Assembly: GCA_903896045.1 (NCBI GenBank)
Contig: CAITWD010000001.1
Span: 24,844 to 88,843, forward strand
Source of the DNA: an uncultured Actinomycetes bacterium
Lineage (GTDB): Bacteria > Actinomycetota > Thermoleophilia > Miltoncostaeales > Miltoncostaeaceae
Reading direction: 5' to 3'
DNA: 64,000 nucleotides
Position numbers and translations under genes: made by a program. The notes beneath the pieces are model-generated. The model was not told the origin of the DNA. It made no database searches and was given only the letters and a program-made list of their open reading frames with translations. Within the stretch, counting starts at the first letter, position 1. Every line of letters begins with the position of its first letter. Of this stretch, positions 54,155-62,235 are shown one piece after another.

Positions 54155-54850
54155 ATGACGAACACCGCCCCTCTTTCCACACGACTCGTCGATCATTTGA
54201 TCGCGGAGCGCGAGTCTCTCGAGAACCTCATGACCCAGGAGGGTTCGCGCGCCCTCCATGAAGAATTCCTCCTGGCAGAAAGTGGCGAGCTTCCTGACCG
54301 GCAGCAGCGTTTAACCCGAATGCGCGCGGTCGGCGCGCGGGCCTGGCTCCGCCATCTTGCTGCTGCGCTGCAAGCCGAATGGGCTGATGCACCCGCAGGG
54401 ATGCAGGGGCAACTCGAGTTGTGGGTGGCGCGTGGTGGCGACCGTCTTGAGGCACTTGAAATCGAAGAAGAGGCTGCGCTTGAGCGGGAGGGGATCTCCG
54501 GCGATGTCGATGCCGATCAACGGCGTGTCACGCTGGGTGCCTATGTGCGGCTGTTTGCAGAAGGGGTGGGGGAGATCGGTTCTCCTGGGGGGCGCACAGG
54601 CCCTGAATTTGGACGCGATATTAATCTCATCATGCGTCGCGAAGCGGGAGAGCGCCGCTCCGTTGAGAAGGCATCATTTGAGGCATGGACCGGGAGCCCC
54701 ATGGAGGGTGCGCTCGAGAATGCGCGGATGACTGCCGCCCCTGTCGAGCCCAGTGTGATCCGGATGCTTGAGGCCGCTGGGGTCTGGTCATATGTGCGTA
54801 CGCTGTGTATTGCGCTCGGTGAAACAATCGATGGGCAGAGCCCAGCGTGA
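54155..54850 (+). CDS. Hypothetical helical protein
   Basis: The 231-residue protein is not recognised. It is mainly helical and charged, with EEEAALEREG and RLTRMRAVGARAWLRHLAAAL as clear amphipathic stretches, and no signal or membrane segment. A Gly/Pro-rich loop lies near 145 (GSPGGRTGPEFG). The stop overlaps the next gene by 4 nt (GTGA), so the two products probably act together. It is divergent from the L,D-transpeptidase gene across 173 nt in which I see nothing else. Confidence 0.6.
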   Translation: MTNTAPLSTRLVDHLIAERESLENLMTQEGSRALHEEFLLAESGELPDRQQRLTRMRAVGARAWLRHLAAALQAEWADAPAGMQGQLELWVARGGDRLEALEIEEEAALEREGISGDVDADQRRVTLGAYVRLFAEGVGEIGSPGGRTGPEFGRDINLIMRREAGERRSVEKASFEAWTGSPMEGALENARMTAAPVEPSVIRMLEAAGVWSYVRTLCIALGETIDGQSPA

Positions 54851-55497
54851 GTGGGCAGATCGTCCGGTCGGCTGACGGGTGCCGTCTTGTGGACGTGATC
54901 CCGGGCCGCTCACTGGGCTGGATTGCCCCGACGCCTGCATTTATGCAGCGCACAAGTCACGCGGTACTCGGCGCGCACGGGGTCTGGCTGTTTGACCCCG
55001 TGTTTTCCGAAGAGATGATGCAACGGGCACAGTCACTCGGGCCCATCGTGGGTGTCGTGCAACTGCTTGACCGACACCCACGTGATTGCGCGAGGATCGC
55101 AGACCAGCTTGGGGTTCCGCTGCATGTTCTGCCCGATTATCCCCCGGAACCGGGGGATTTCGAGATTCTCGAGGTCACTCGTCGCAGGTTACCCCGATGG
55201 CGTGAAATTGCGGCATGGTTTCCGGATTCGGGGATCCTGTGTGTTGCTGAAGCACTTGGGGGCGCGCCATATTTTCGTGCGCGCGGTGAGGTTGTGGGAC
55301 CCCATCCCGTATTGCGTCTGTTTGGGCCGCCGCGCCGCCTTTCGGGATTGACGCCGACGCATGTGCTCTGTGGTCACGGCCCGGGGCTGCACGCCGGTGA
55401 CGCAGGCGGACAGATTGATGTCGCGATCACGCACGCCCGACGTCACATACCGTCATGGTTCGGGCAACTATTTCGCCCGAGCCGCGCCACAGACTAG
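54847..55497 (+). CDS. Uncharacterised protein, possibly a metal-site-less metallo-beta-lactamase fold
   Basis: A 216-residue protein. The order of segments (GVWLFDPVFSEE, VVQLLDRHPRDCARIADQLGVPLH, DSGILCVAEALGG, THVLCGHGPGLH) resembles the strand-helix plan of metallo-beta-lactamase-fold proteins. The HxHxDH metal motif is replaced by DRHPRDC, so zinc hydrolysis is not expected. This fold call is a pattern impression only. It is coupled to the 231-residue protein by GTGA. Its TAG stop is shared with the opposing FAD-protein gene as CTAG. Confidence 0.5.
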   Translation: MSGQIVRSADGCRLVDVIPGRSLGWIAPTPAFMQRTSHAVLGAHGVWLFDPVFSEEMMQRAQSLGPIVGVVQLLDRHPRDCARIADQLGVPLHVLPDYPPEPGDFEILEVTRRRLPRWREIAAWFPDSGILCVAEALGGAPYFRARGEVVGPHPVLRLFGPPRRLSGLTPTHVLCGHGPGLHAGDAGGQIDVAITHARRHIPSWFGQLFRPSRATD

Positions 55498-56471
55498 GAC
55501 GTCAATGCCGCCAGAAGCTGATCTGCGGCACACTGGCCACTCGCGTAGATGTGCTCCATGCCAGGGGAGCTGACTGCATCTCCACACAGCACAATGCGCG
55601 CATCCGACGGGTTGATGTCATCTGGGATGCGATGAGGCACGCAGGACGCAAAGCGCCACCGCTTGACTTGAGTCCATGTGAGCTCACAGCCCGCGCCCCA
55701 TTGCGCGCGAAGTTCTTCGAGGGCTTTCGCAATAATCTGGTCGTCGGTTGCATCCACATACGCGGCTCCTGAGTACTCAGGAGTGAACTGCACGACACAC
55801 GCCGACTCGCCTGCCTGCGGGCTTGCGCGCTTGGCTGATTCGTTGATACAGCGAAGGACAACCTCTGTGCGCCCATCGCTCATCAGTTGCGGCGGGATCG
55901 TGACGCCAATAACGCCGCACGCAACCATCACCGCGGGTGCATACGCAACTGATCGCAAAAAAGCGATCCGCTCAGGGTCACTCGGACCGTTCTCAAGAAG
56001 ATCGGCGGCCTGGGGCGCAGGCGCACTGACGATGACTCCAGAGAATTGCCCGTGGGAATTGCCCTGTTCATCGCCGAGTTCAAATCCGGCGGGAACAGTT
56101 CGCAGCGTCGTGATGCGGATGCCGCGGATGATCTCGATCCCGTCGGCGAGCTGTTTCGCAAATTGGGTGATTCCATCAACGAACACGAGCGGGGACCGAA
56201 TCGTGTCGTATGCCGGAGGTGTGGCGATACTGGGATACCGAACGGCGTTCGGGCACAACTCGGTTGCGATGGCTGCGAGTTCGGTGCCGTCAGGCGCATC
56301 GAGTGCCGGCGCGCCGTGATCGATTGGCATTCCATCATCAGTTCGCCGAGTTGCCAGACGACCGCCGAGGCCGCGACTCTTTTCAAATACCACCGCGTCA
56401 TGTCCCTGTGCGATGACGCGGCGTGCTGCCGCAAGGCCGGAGAGCCCGGCACCAATCACTGCGATCCGCAT
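55494..56471 (-). CDS. FAD-dependent amine-oxidase-like protein (renalase-like)
   Basis: From the ATG at 56471 the protein is 325 residues. It begins with the dinucleotide-binding motif AVIGAGLSGLAAARRV and the downstream Glu of FEKSRGLGGRLATRR, which defines the renalase/NAD(P)-binding Rossmann amine-oxidase group. The C-terminal IVLCGDAVSSPGMEHIYASG is the second FAD motif. Substrate unknown; bacterial renalase-like enzymes oxidise dihydronicotinamide isomers. The start lies 1 nt after the stop of the CbiX-like gene upstream, implying one transcript. Confidence 0.85.
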   Translation of the reverse strand: MRIAVIGAGLSGLAAARRVIAQGHDAVVFEKSRGLGGRLATRRTDDGMPIDHGAPALDAPDGTELAAIATELCPNAVRYPSIATPPAYDTIRSPLVFVDGITQFAKQLADGIEIIRGIRITTLRTVPAGFELGDEQGNSHGQFSGVIVSAPAPQAADLLENGPSDPERIAFLRSVAYAPAVMVACGVIGVTIPPQLMSDGRTEVVLRCINESAKRASPQAGESACVVQFTPEYSGAAYVDATDDQIIAKALEELRAQWGAGCELTWTQVKRWRFASCVPHRIPDDINPSDARIVLCGDAVSSPGMEHIYASGQCAADQLLAALTS

Positions 56472-56472
56472 C

Positions 56473-56967
56473 CTAGGCGGATGTGTTCTCTGACAACGAG
56501 GCCTGATCCTGACCAGTGTTTTGCAACGCGCAGCGTCCCGTACCGGCACACGCCTCGCACTCCTCAACCTGGCCGGCGACGCGCGCGAGGCAGTGCTCGA
56601 CCCGTGAATTGACCACTTCTGCCATGAGGGGATGCAGACCTAATGGTGCGGCGACGAGGAAAGGAACCTCGGGGTGGCGTTCGGACGCTTCAGCGGTGAG
56701 GCCAGGGATGTCTTGGTCCCAATGGCGACCGGGGAGCAGGAAATAGGGGCTGACGACGATCATTTTGGCGCCACGTGCCACGCAACGGTCAAAAGCCGTC
56801 TGAATCGATGGTTCGGCAAGTTCCATATGCGCCGCTTCAACAATCGAGTAGGGGACCGTCTGGGCGATCATCTCCGCCATTACTTCGAGCATCTCGTTCG
56901 ATGCCGCGCGGCGTGATCCGTGATCAACAACGATTAAGCCAATTTCTTCCACCGATGGAGTTGTCAT
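56473..56967 (-). CDS. Sirohydrochlorin chelatase-like (CbiX/SirB) protein with Cys-rich tail
   Basis: From the ATG at 56967 the product is 164 residues, the size of a short CbiX. LIVVDHGSRRAASNEML supplies the first metal His, and VVSPYFLLPGRHWDQDIP the second. These proteins insert Fe or Co into sirohydrochlorin for siroheme or cobalamin. The C-terminus adds four Cys in HCLARVAGQVEECEACAGTG and CALQN, a possible Fe-S or zinc site. No other siroheme or cobalamin gene is in the window, so the metal product is open. The longer frame to 57252 is not conserved. Confidence 0.82.
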   Translation of the reverse strand: MTTPSVEEIGLIVVDHGSRRAASNEMLEVMAEMIAQTVPYSIVEAAHMELAEPSIQTAFDRCVARGAKMIVVSPYFLLPGRHWDQDIPGLTAEASERHPEVPFLVAAPLGLHPLMAEVVNSRVEHCLARVAGQVEECEACAGTGRCALQNTGQDQASLSENTSA

Positions 56968-56973
56968 GCCCCT

Positions 56974-56979
56974 ATCGTA
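56974..56979 (-). promoter_or_regulatory. Candidate -10 box of the CbiX-like gene
   Basis: On the minus strand TACGAT ends 6 nt before the ATG at 56967, supporting this start and a leaderless transcript. Confidence 0.4.
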
Positions 56980-57167
56980 GCGAGGGGGACTGATGCGTTC
57001 ACGGACAACGGTTCTCGTGGAGATGCATGAGCGGTGTACCATCGAGACCAAATGCACGCGCTCTTCGTCAACCACCGTACCTTCCACGATCAGTCGACGT
57101 GTCTGGACGGGTCGGTGCGTCGCGCATCCGTGATGGTCTGTGTGGCTGCTCGTGAGCGGCGGCGTCC

Positions 57168-58151
57168 ATGACCGATATGCGTCACTGGGAAGACGCGCTC
57201 GATCCCCGTGCAGCGCGCGCGTCGGTTGCGGTGCGCGATACAGATGAGCCACCGTGCCCGTATCGCACTGCTTTTCAGCGAGATCGCGATCGAATTCTTC
57301 ACACCAAAGCCTTCCGCCGGCTGAAGCATAAGACGCAAGTGTTTGTCACCCCAGAAGGCGATCACTATCGGACTCGGTTGACCCATACGCTCGAAGTGTC
57401 TGCACTCGCGCGCACCGTCGCCCGAGCCTTGCGGCTCAACGAGGATCTTGTTGAGGCGATCGCCATGGGGCATGACCTCGGGCACGCGCCATTTGGGCAT
57501 GCGGGCGAACATGCGCTCGATGATGCGCTCCGGGATGGGTGGGGACGCGGTTTTCATCACAACCAGCAGAGTGTGCGTGTGGTGGAGATCATCGAGAAAG
57601 ATGGCCAAGGGTTAAATCTCACGCGCGAGGTGCGAGATGGAATCCTGCATCACACCGGCCCAGGAACTCCGTCGACCCTTGAGGGCCAAATTGTGCGCTT
57701 GGTCGATCGCATCGCGTACGTCAATCACGACATCGAGGACGCGATTTCCGCCGGAGTCATCACGGCCGACGATCTTCCGCAATCGGAGGTTGCGGTGCTC
57801 GGCGCAACCACCTCTGCGCGCCTGACCCGCCTGGTCGGTGACATCGTTGATTCCAGCCGTGATTCCGAGCGCATTCTGCAATCTCGGGAAATCGGGAATG
57901 CATTTCTTCGCCTGCGTGAATTCATGTTCACGCGCGTCTACCTCGCGCCTCCCGCGAGTGTCGAGTCCTCTCTTGCCCGCGGCGTGGTGCAGCAGTTGTT
58001 TCATTTTTTTATGGAACATCCCGAACATCTACCCGGGTCACGCGAGGGCGACATTGTGCGTCGTGTGACCGATCATGTCGCCGGGATGACCGACCGCTAC
58101 GCGCTGCGCGAGTTCCGTCTGCGGTTTATGCCGCAAGAGGGCCCGCTCTAG
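57168..58151 (+). CDS. dgt: Deoxyguanosinetriphosphate triphosphohydrolase-like protein
   Basis: The 327-residue HD-domain protein begins with DPRAARASVAVRDTDEPPCPYRTAFQRDRDRI, of which DRDRI-HTKAFRRLKHKTQVF is diagnostic. Metal ligands are His in RLTHTLEVS, the HD pair in AMGHDLGHAPFGH and a later Asp (YVNHDIEDAI). Such enzymes cleave dNTPs to deoxynucleoside and triphosphate and influence dNTP pools. The start is an ATG without a clear ribosome site. It precedes dnaG by 12 nt, as is common in actinobacteria. Confidence 0.93.
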   Translation: MTDMRHWEDALDPRAARASVAVRDTDEPPCPYRTAFQRDRDRILHTKAFRRLKHKTQVFVTPEGDHYRTRLTHTLEVSALARTVARALRLNEDLVEAIAMGHDLGHAPFGHAGEHALDDALRDGWGRGFHHNQQSVRVVEIIEKDGQGLNLTREVRDGILHHTGPGTPSTLEGQIVRLVDRIAYVNHDIEDAISAGVITADDLPQSEVAVLGATTSARLTRLVGDIVDSSRDSERILQSREIGNAFLRLREFMFTRVYLAPPASVESSLARGVVQQLFHFFMEHPEHLPGSREGDIVRRVTDHVAGMTDRYALREFRLRFMPQEGPL

Positions 58152-58154
58152 GAT
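58149..58154 (+). promoter_or_regulatory. Candidate -10 box of dnaG overlapping the dgt stop
   Basis: TAGGAT contains the dgt TAG stop and ends 9 nt before the dnaG ATG at 58164. If active, dnaG has its own leaderless promoter in addition to read-through from dgt. Confidence 0.3.
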
Positions 58155-58163
58155 GGGTGACCC

Positions 58164-59888
58164 ATGCCGCTGATTACCCCCGAATCAGTCGCTGAGATCC
58201 TTGATCGCGCAGACCTTGTGGAATTGGTGCGCGGGCGTGTCAATTTAGTCAAACGCGGAAATCGTTGGGTGGGGCGCTGTCCGTTTCATGATGAGCGGAC
58301 ACCATCGTTTAGCTTAATCCCACCCGATAATCGGCGTTATTACTGCCATGGCTGCGGGGCGACGGGCGACGCCGTCAAATGGATGACCGAAAAAGAGGGG
58401 CTGGGGTCCTTCCCCGATGCCCTGGAAGCACTTGCAGAACGCTTTGGGGTTGCAGTGCGGTACGAGAATGCATCGCCGGAGGAAGAGCAGCGGCGGCGCG
58501 CCGATCGCCGTCGGCTTGAGATTCTCGAGCGTGCCGCTGCCTTCTATGCGGAATATCTGTGGCGGGCTGATGAAGCGTTGGTCGCGCGTGAGTATTTGCG
58601 CGATCGCGGGTTTGATGAGGAGGTATTGCGCACATACCGTGTGGGGTTTGCCCCGAGTGATGGCGGAGAGCTCTCACGTCGCGCGCTCGCCCAGGGCTAT
58701 ACCGCAAATGAACTTGATCAGGCGGGACTGGGACGTGCGCGGGGAGGACGTGTTTCCGATTTTTTCGTCAATCGAATCACCTTCCCAATTACCGATCTGC
58801 GAGGCCGCGTACTGGGATTCGGCGCGCGCACACTTGACCCGAACGAACGGGCGAAATATGTGAACTCGCCTGAAGGCCCACGCTTTTCCAAGCGCCGGTT
58901 GCTGTTCGGCCTTGCGCAGGCCCGGCAGTCCGCGCATCAGACAGGTTCCATTATTGTGTGTGAGGGCTACACCGATGTGTTGGCGTTCGCAAAGGCCGGT
59001 ATCGATTATGCGGTGGCATGTATGGGAACGTCGCTCACGACGGAACAGGTGCATGAATTGCGCCGAGCTGCACCCCGCATTCGTCTGTGTTTTGACGGGG
59101 ATGCCGCTGGGCAGCGCGCGGCGTGGCGCACTGCGGAATCAGCGGGTGAATACCTGTCCGAATTCGACGCAATCATTCTCCCGGCAGGGGAGGATCCCGG
59201 CGGGTTGGCCCAAGGTGATGGTGTTGCGCGCCTGATCGAGATTGCCGGCGCCCATGAGGCATTGACCACGTATCTGATCGCCTCCCGTGCGCGTGCCGCA
59301 GGGGCCACTCCCGCCGCACGCGACGAGGCGGTGCGCGAAATTGCAGAACTCCTCTCGCGCCTTCCCGAGTCGGTCGAAAAAGATGAGGCGATCCGATTTG
59401 GTGCGGGGGTCTTGCAATTGTCGCGCGGCATGGAAGAGCGGCTGCGGAGTGCGGGTCGACAACGCCCCACGACGACGGCAAACGCGCCAATGGTGGATTT
59501 TTCAGCACTCGGTGCAGATTGGGAGCGGGAGCGACAAATGCTGGTGATCGCTATGACGATGCGCGACCGCGCACCCCGGTTTCTCGCACCCCTTCCCGAC
59601 GAGGCGATTATTGACCCCGTGCACCGCGAGATCGTGCAGTTATTGCGCGATGGGACCGCGGTTGATGAATGGCCTGAACATCTTCAAGCGACGGTGAGTG
59701 CAGTACAGGCCGATTCGAGTGGCGAGGGCACCACCGAGTCTGAATTGCGCGAGGCGGTCTATCGGGTGCAATTGCCGGCACTCGAGCGTCGGGTGCAGCA
59801 ATTGCGGGAGTCTGGAGATGATGAGGGGGCCCTGAAGATGATCGATCTTGTTCAGCGCATCCGCGCCGCCTTGCGCGCCGAGGTGTAG
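58164..59888 (+). CDS. dnaG: DNA primase
   Basis: The 574-residue primase makes RNA primers at the replication fork. The N-terminal CHC2 zinc finger is visible (CPFHDERTPSFS and YYCHGCGATGDAVKW). The RNA polymerase domain includes the basic segment GFGARTLDPNERAKYVNSPE and the TOPRIM metal residues in IIVCEGYTDVLAF and LCFDGDAAGQRA. The C-terminal helicase-interacting region is short and helical. It ends a two-gene unit with dgt and is followed by genes on the other strand. Confidence 0.95.
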   Translation: MPLITPESVAEILDRADLVELVRGRVNLVKRGNRWVGRCPFHDERTPSFSLIPPDNRRYYCHGCGATGDAVKWMTEKEGLGSFPDALEALAERFGVAVRYENASPEEEQRRRADRRRLEILERAAAFYAEYLWRADEALVAREYLRDRGFDEEVLRTYRVGFAPSDGGELSRRALAQGYTANELDQAGLGRARGGRVSDFFVNRITFPITDLRGRVLGFGARTLDPNERAKYVNSPEGPRFSKRRLLFGLAQARQSAHQTGSIIVCEGYTDVLAFAKAGIDYAVACMGTSLTTEQVHELRRAAPRIRLCFDGDAAGQRAAWRTAESAGEYLSEFDAIILPAGEDPGGLAQGDGVARLIEIAGAHEALTTYLIASRARAAGATPAARDEAVREIAELLSRLPESVEKDEAIRFGAGVLQLSRGMEERLRSAGRQRPTTTANAPMVDFSALGADWERERQMLVIAMTMRDRAPRFLAPLPDEAIIDPVHREIVQLLRDGTAVDEWPEHLQATVSAVQADSSGEGTTESELREAVYRVQLPALERRVQQLRESGDDEGALKMIDLVQRIRAALRAEV

Positions 59889-59896
59889 CCGAGGGG

Positions 59897-60400
59897 CTAC
59901 TGCTCAGGGGTCTTTGCCTGTGGCTCCGGGGTGTCGAGTATGGCAATCGCCTGTGCGCTGCGCGAGGAGGTGCCGTCACTGGCGCGGCACGTCGCGGTGA
60001 GTATCAGTCCTTCGAGTCCTTCGGGGCGACGCGCGGGTGGCCCAATCCATTGAATACGTGGCGCGCTTCCAAGAATCGCTGCACGTTGTGCCCAGACCAG
60101 AATGCGGGCGATCGCGAGTGCACCAAGGCTGATGCCACCGGGATCCCCACGTGTGGCGAGATAGGCGTCATGCGCGCCAAGGCATGCGCTCAGCGACAGG
60201 CCATCGGGAGCGTCGTCTCCAGAAAGGGTGATTGACGCAAGTTCATACCCGTCGGAAGACGCTGCGGACGGGGTGAGCGCCGGTTGTAGGCGTGAGAGCT
60301 GCGGCGCAAGACCGGATCCCATTGTCGCTGCGAACAGACGCAGGTCTGGGTCAAGGGAGTCAAGCACCTCCCGGAGAGCGGGGCACAGCCGCACGCTCAT
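59897..60400 (-). CDS. Hypothetical protein
   Basis: From an ATG at 60400 the protein is 167 residues; the frame is open to 60487 but the earlier codons are Arg/Ser/Thr-rich and overlap the small membrane-protein gene. No motif is recognised. The sequence has strands such as GYELASITLSG and GLEGLILTATCRASDG and one helix (GALAIARILVWAQRAAIL). There is no signal peptide and no clear ribosome site. It converges on dnaG with 8 nt between stops. Confidence 0.5.
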   Translation of the reverse strand: MSVRLCPALREVLDSLDPDLRLFAATMGSGLAPQLSRLQPALTPSAASSDGYELASITLSGDDAPDGLSLSACLGAHDAYLATRGDPGGISLGALAIARILVWAQRAAILGSAPRIQWIGPPARRPEGLEGLILTATCRASDGTSSRSAQAIAILDTPEPQAKTPEQ

Positions 60401-60419
60401 CGGGGAGGTGCGACTGCCA

Positions 60420-60572
60420 TTAGTACGGCGTGTTGACGGTTGTGTGGCCGTCGACTGCGTTGGAACCCGGCGCCTCGGTGAAGACAAATTCCTCCGGCTC
60501 AGTCCCGAAACGATTCTTCAGGACAAGGTAGACCAGAATTCCGATTCCAATGAGTACCAGAAGCTTTTTCAT
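60420..60572 (-). CDS. 50-residue single-pass membrane protein
   Basis: A short gene below common length cut-offs. The ATG at 60572 follows a good ribosome site (GAAAGGGA, about 5 nt away). The product starts MKKLLVLIGIGILVYLVLKN, one membrane helix with a positive start, followed by an acidic, polar tail (RFGTEPEEFVFTEAPGSNAV...). Its size and plan recall the DLW-39 group of tiny actinobacterial membrane proteins, but the name-giving motif is absent, so I do not assign it. It lies 19 nt upstream of the 167-residue protein, probably in one transcript. Confidence 0.6.
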   Translation of the reverse strand: MKKLLVLIGIGILVYLVLKNRFGTEPEEFVFTEAPGSNAVDGHTTVNTPY

Positions 60573-60656
60573 CTGGTCCCTTTCTTGCGCGTTGGACGAG
60601 CGTGTCAGGTAACGGTAACGATCACGACGGATGTGATGTGTTCCCCTTGCCTTGTT

Positions 60657-61655
60657 CTACATCGGGACGAGTCCATCCTCTGCGACAACAAGGATTATTT
60701 TGCCGACGGCTTCATCTGCCTCGAGCGCGCGATGCGCGTCAGCGACACGGGTCAGAGGGATGAGATCGTGAATGGTCGGCCGCAAGCGCCCGTCAGCCAA
60801 CCGGGGAAGGCCCCATTCGGTGAAATCTGCGACAAGCTCTGCCTTTTGTGCCAGTGATCGGGGGCGTAGCGTTGACGCGATGACATGGGCACGGCGGCCA
60901 AGTAATTGACCAAGGTCGAGTTCTGCCCGTGCGCCGCCCACAAGACCAATCAGGGCAAGACGTCCGTCAAGAGCGAGCGAGCGCACATTCTCTGACCAAT
61001 ACGCAGCACCCACCAAATCAATAATCACCTGTGCGCCAGCCCCGTCGGTGTGGGCGAGCACCTGATCGGCGAATTCGGCAGACGTGGTGTGGATGACGAC
61101 ATCTGCCAGGTCCTCGAGGATCTCTGCTTTGGCCTGAGAGCGGGTGGTGGCGATCGTGCGTGCCCCGAGTTCCCGTGCGATCTGTAGCGCTGCGATACCG
61201 ACGCCGCTTGCGGCGGCGTGGACGAGTACCCAATCTCCAGGTGCGGCAGGTGTGTCGCGCCCAAGGGCCTGCCATGCCGTGAGATAGACCTCGGGTACTG
61301 CCGCCGCAAGAATCCAGTTGAACGTGTCAGGGATCCGCATGATCTGCCCTGCGGGTACGACGACCTGTTCCGCGTACCCGCCATCGGTCAAGAGCGCCAT
61401 CACCCGGTCACCAACGTCGAAGTCCGTGACATCTGCTCCGAGTGCATCGATCGTCCCCGCGGCTTCGAGACCAAGCACGACGCCGGCCCCCGGAGGCATC
61501 GGGTACTGCCCACGACGCTGCAGCAGGTCGGCGCGGTTGACCGCGCTGGTTCGAACACGGATGCGAACTTCACCGGACCCTGGCTCTGGTGTCGGGATCT
61601 CAACGATCTCGAGGACATCCGGTCCTCCAGGGCGTGACGCAATCACTGCTTTCAA
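60657..61655 (-). CDS. Zinc-free NADPH:quinone oxidoreductase (MDR superfamily)
   Basis: The 332-residue protein has the quinone-oxidoreductase/PIG3 pattern: PGGPDVLEIVEIPTPEP, TSAVNRADLLQRRGQYPMPPG, LGLEAAGTIDALG, and the NADPH-binding AAASGVGIAALQIARELGA. The Cys/His zinc ligands of alcohol dehydrogenases are absent. Such enzymes reduce quinones or enones in the cytosol. The ATG at 61655 overlaps the stop of the SRPBCC gene as ATGA, so both are likely co-transcribed. Confidence 0.9.
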   Translation of the reverse strand: MKAVIASRPGGPDVLEIVEIPTPEPGSGEVRIRVRTSAVNRADLLQRRGQYPMPPGAGVVLGLEAAGTIDALGADVTDFDVGDRVMALLTDGGYAEQVVVPAGQIMRIPDTFNWILAAAVPEVYLTAWQALGRDTPAAPGDWVLVHAAASGVGIAALQIARELGARTIATTRSQAKAEILEDLADVVIHTTSAEFADQVLAHTDGAGAQVIIDLVGAAYWSENVRSLALDGRLALIGLVGGARAELDLGQLLGRRAHVIASTLRPRSLAQKAELVADFTEWGLPRLADGRLRPTIHDLIPLTRVADAHRALEADEAVGKIILVVAEDGLVPM

Positions 61656-62134
61656 CGGGGGCTCCGCGCGGGATCCTCAAACAGCGCCTTGGTGCGCGCC
61701 TGGCGGTCGGCGAACATTGCGACAAGCTGTTTTCTGGCCATCACTCGGTCGACAATGCGGCCAAGCGGACCAAAGGGAAGTGCGTAGGTCACGCGGTCCG
61801 TCATGCGCGTTCCGCCGGATGGCAGGGATTCGAAACGATGTTCGTGGCGCCAGTATGCAAATGGCGATTTGTTGGCGACGTCGACGACAACCGTGTTTTC
61901 TTGGAGCTCAGCAATCACGATGTCCCACGTCTGGGCAACCGGGATTGGCGGTTGTTTTACCTTCAGCTGCACCTTTGCACCGAGCACGACCGGAAATTCC
62001 CCGTTGATCGCAAGAAATTTTGCGGAAGCCTGTGAGATGAGCGGCGCGTTTCTGGTGTCGAGATGAAAGCGATAGAGCGCATCTGTTGGCGCGTCGATGT
62101 CAATAGAACGAGAATATGTACGGGTTTTAGGCAT
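61652..62134 (-). CDS. SRPBCC-fold ligand-binding protein
   Basis: The 160-residue protein begins with the typical START/SRPBCC strand YSRSIDIDAPTDALYRFHLD, followed by a long curved sheet (KVQLKVKQPPIPVAQTWDIV, ENTVVVDVANKSPFAYWRHEHRFE in part) and a C-terminal helix. Members bind hydrophobic ligands such as polyketides or lipids. Its partner is the quinone oxidoreductase, joined by ATGA. A second SRPBCC gene lies divergently at 62236. Confidence 0.75.
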   Translation of the reverse strand: MPKTRTYSRSIDIDAPTDALYRFHLDTRNAPLISQASAKFLAINGEFPVVLGAKVQLKVKQPPIPVAQTWDIVIAELQENTVVVDVANKSPFAYWRHEHRFESLPSGGTRMTDRVTYALPFGPLGRIVDRVMARKQLVAMFADRQARTKALFEDPARSPR

Positions 62135-62141
62135 AGTTCAC

Positions 62142-62147
62142 AGCGTA
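62142..62147 (-). promoter_or_regulatory. Candidate -10 box of the SRPBCC-oxidoreductase unit
   Basis: On the minus strand TACGCT ends 7 nt before the ATG at 62134; no Shine-Dalgarno sequence is seen. Confidence 0.4.
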
Positions 62148-62235
62148 CGCTGGATCCGGCAACCTCGCACGGGTACCAGTTCGGGCGAACAGCACCATGC
62201 GCGAAAGTAAAACCGGCACAAGGAATGGGGACACC

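Noticed and set aside
56968..57167. Small gene between the CbiX-like gene and dgt
   Set aside because: Short frames exist but have no ribosome site and no protein-like composition; the region probably holds the two divergent promoters.
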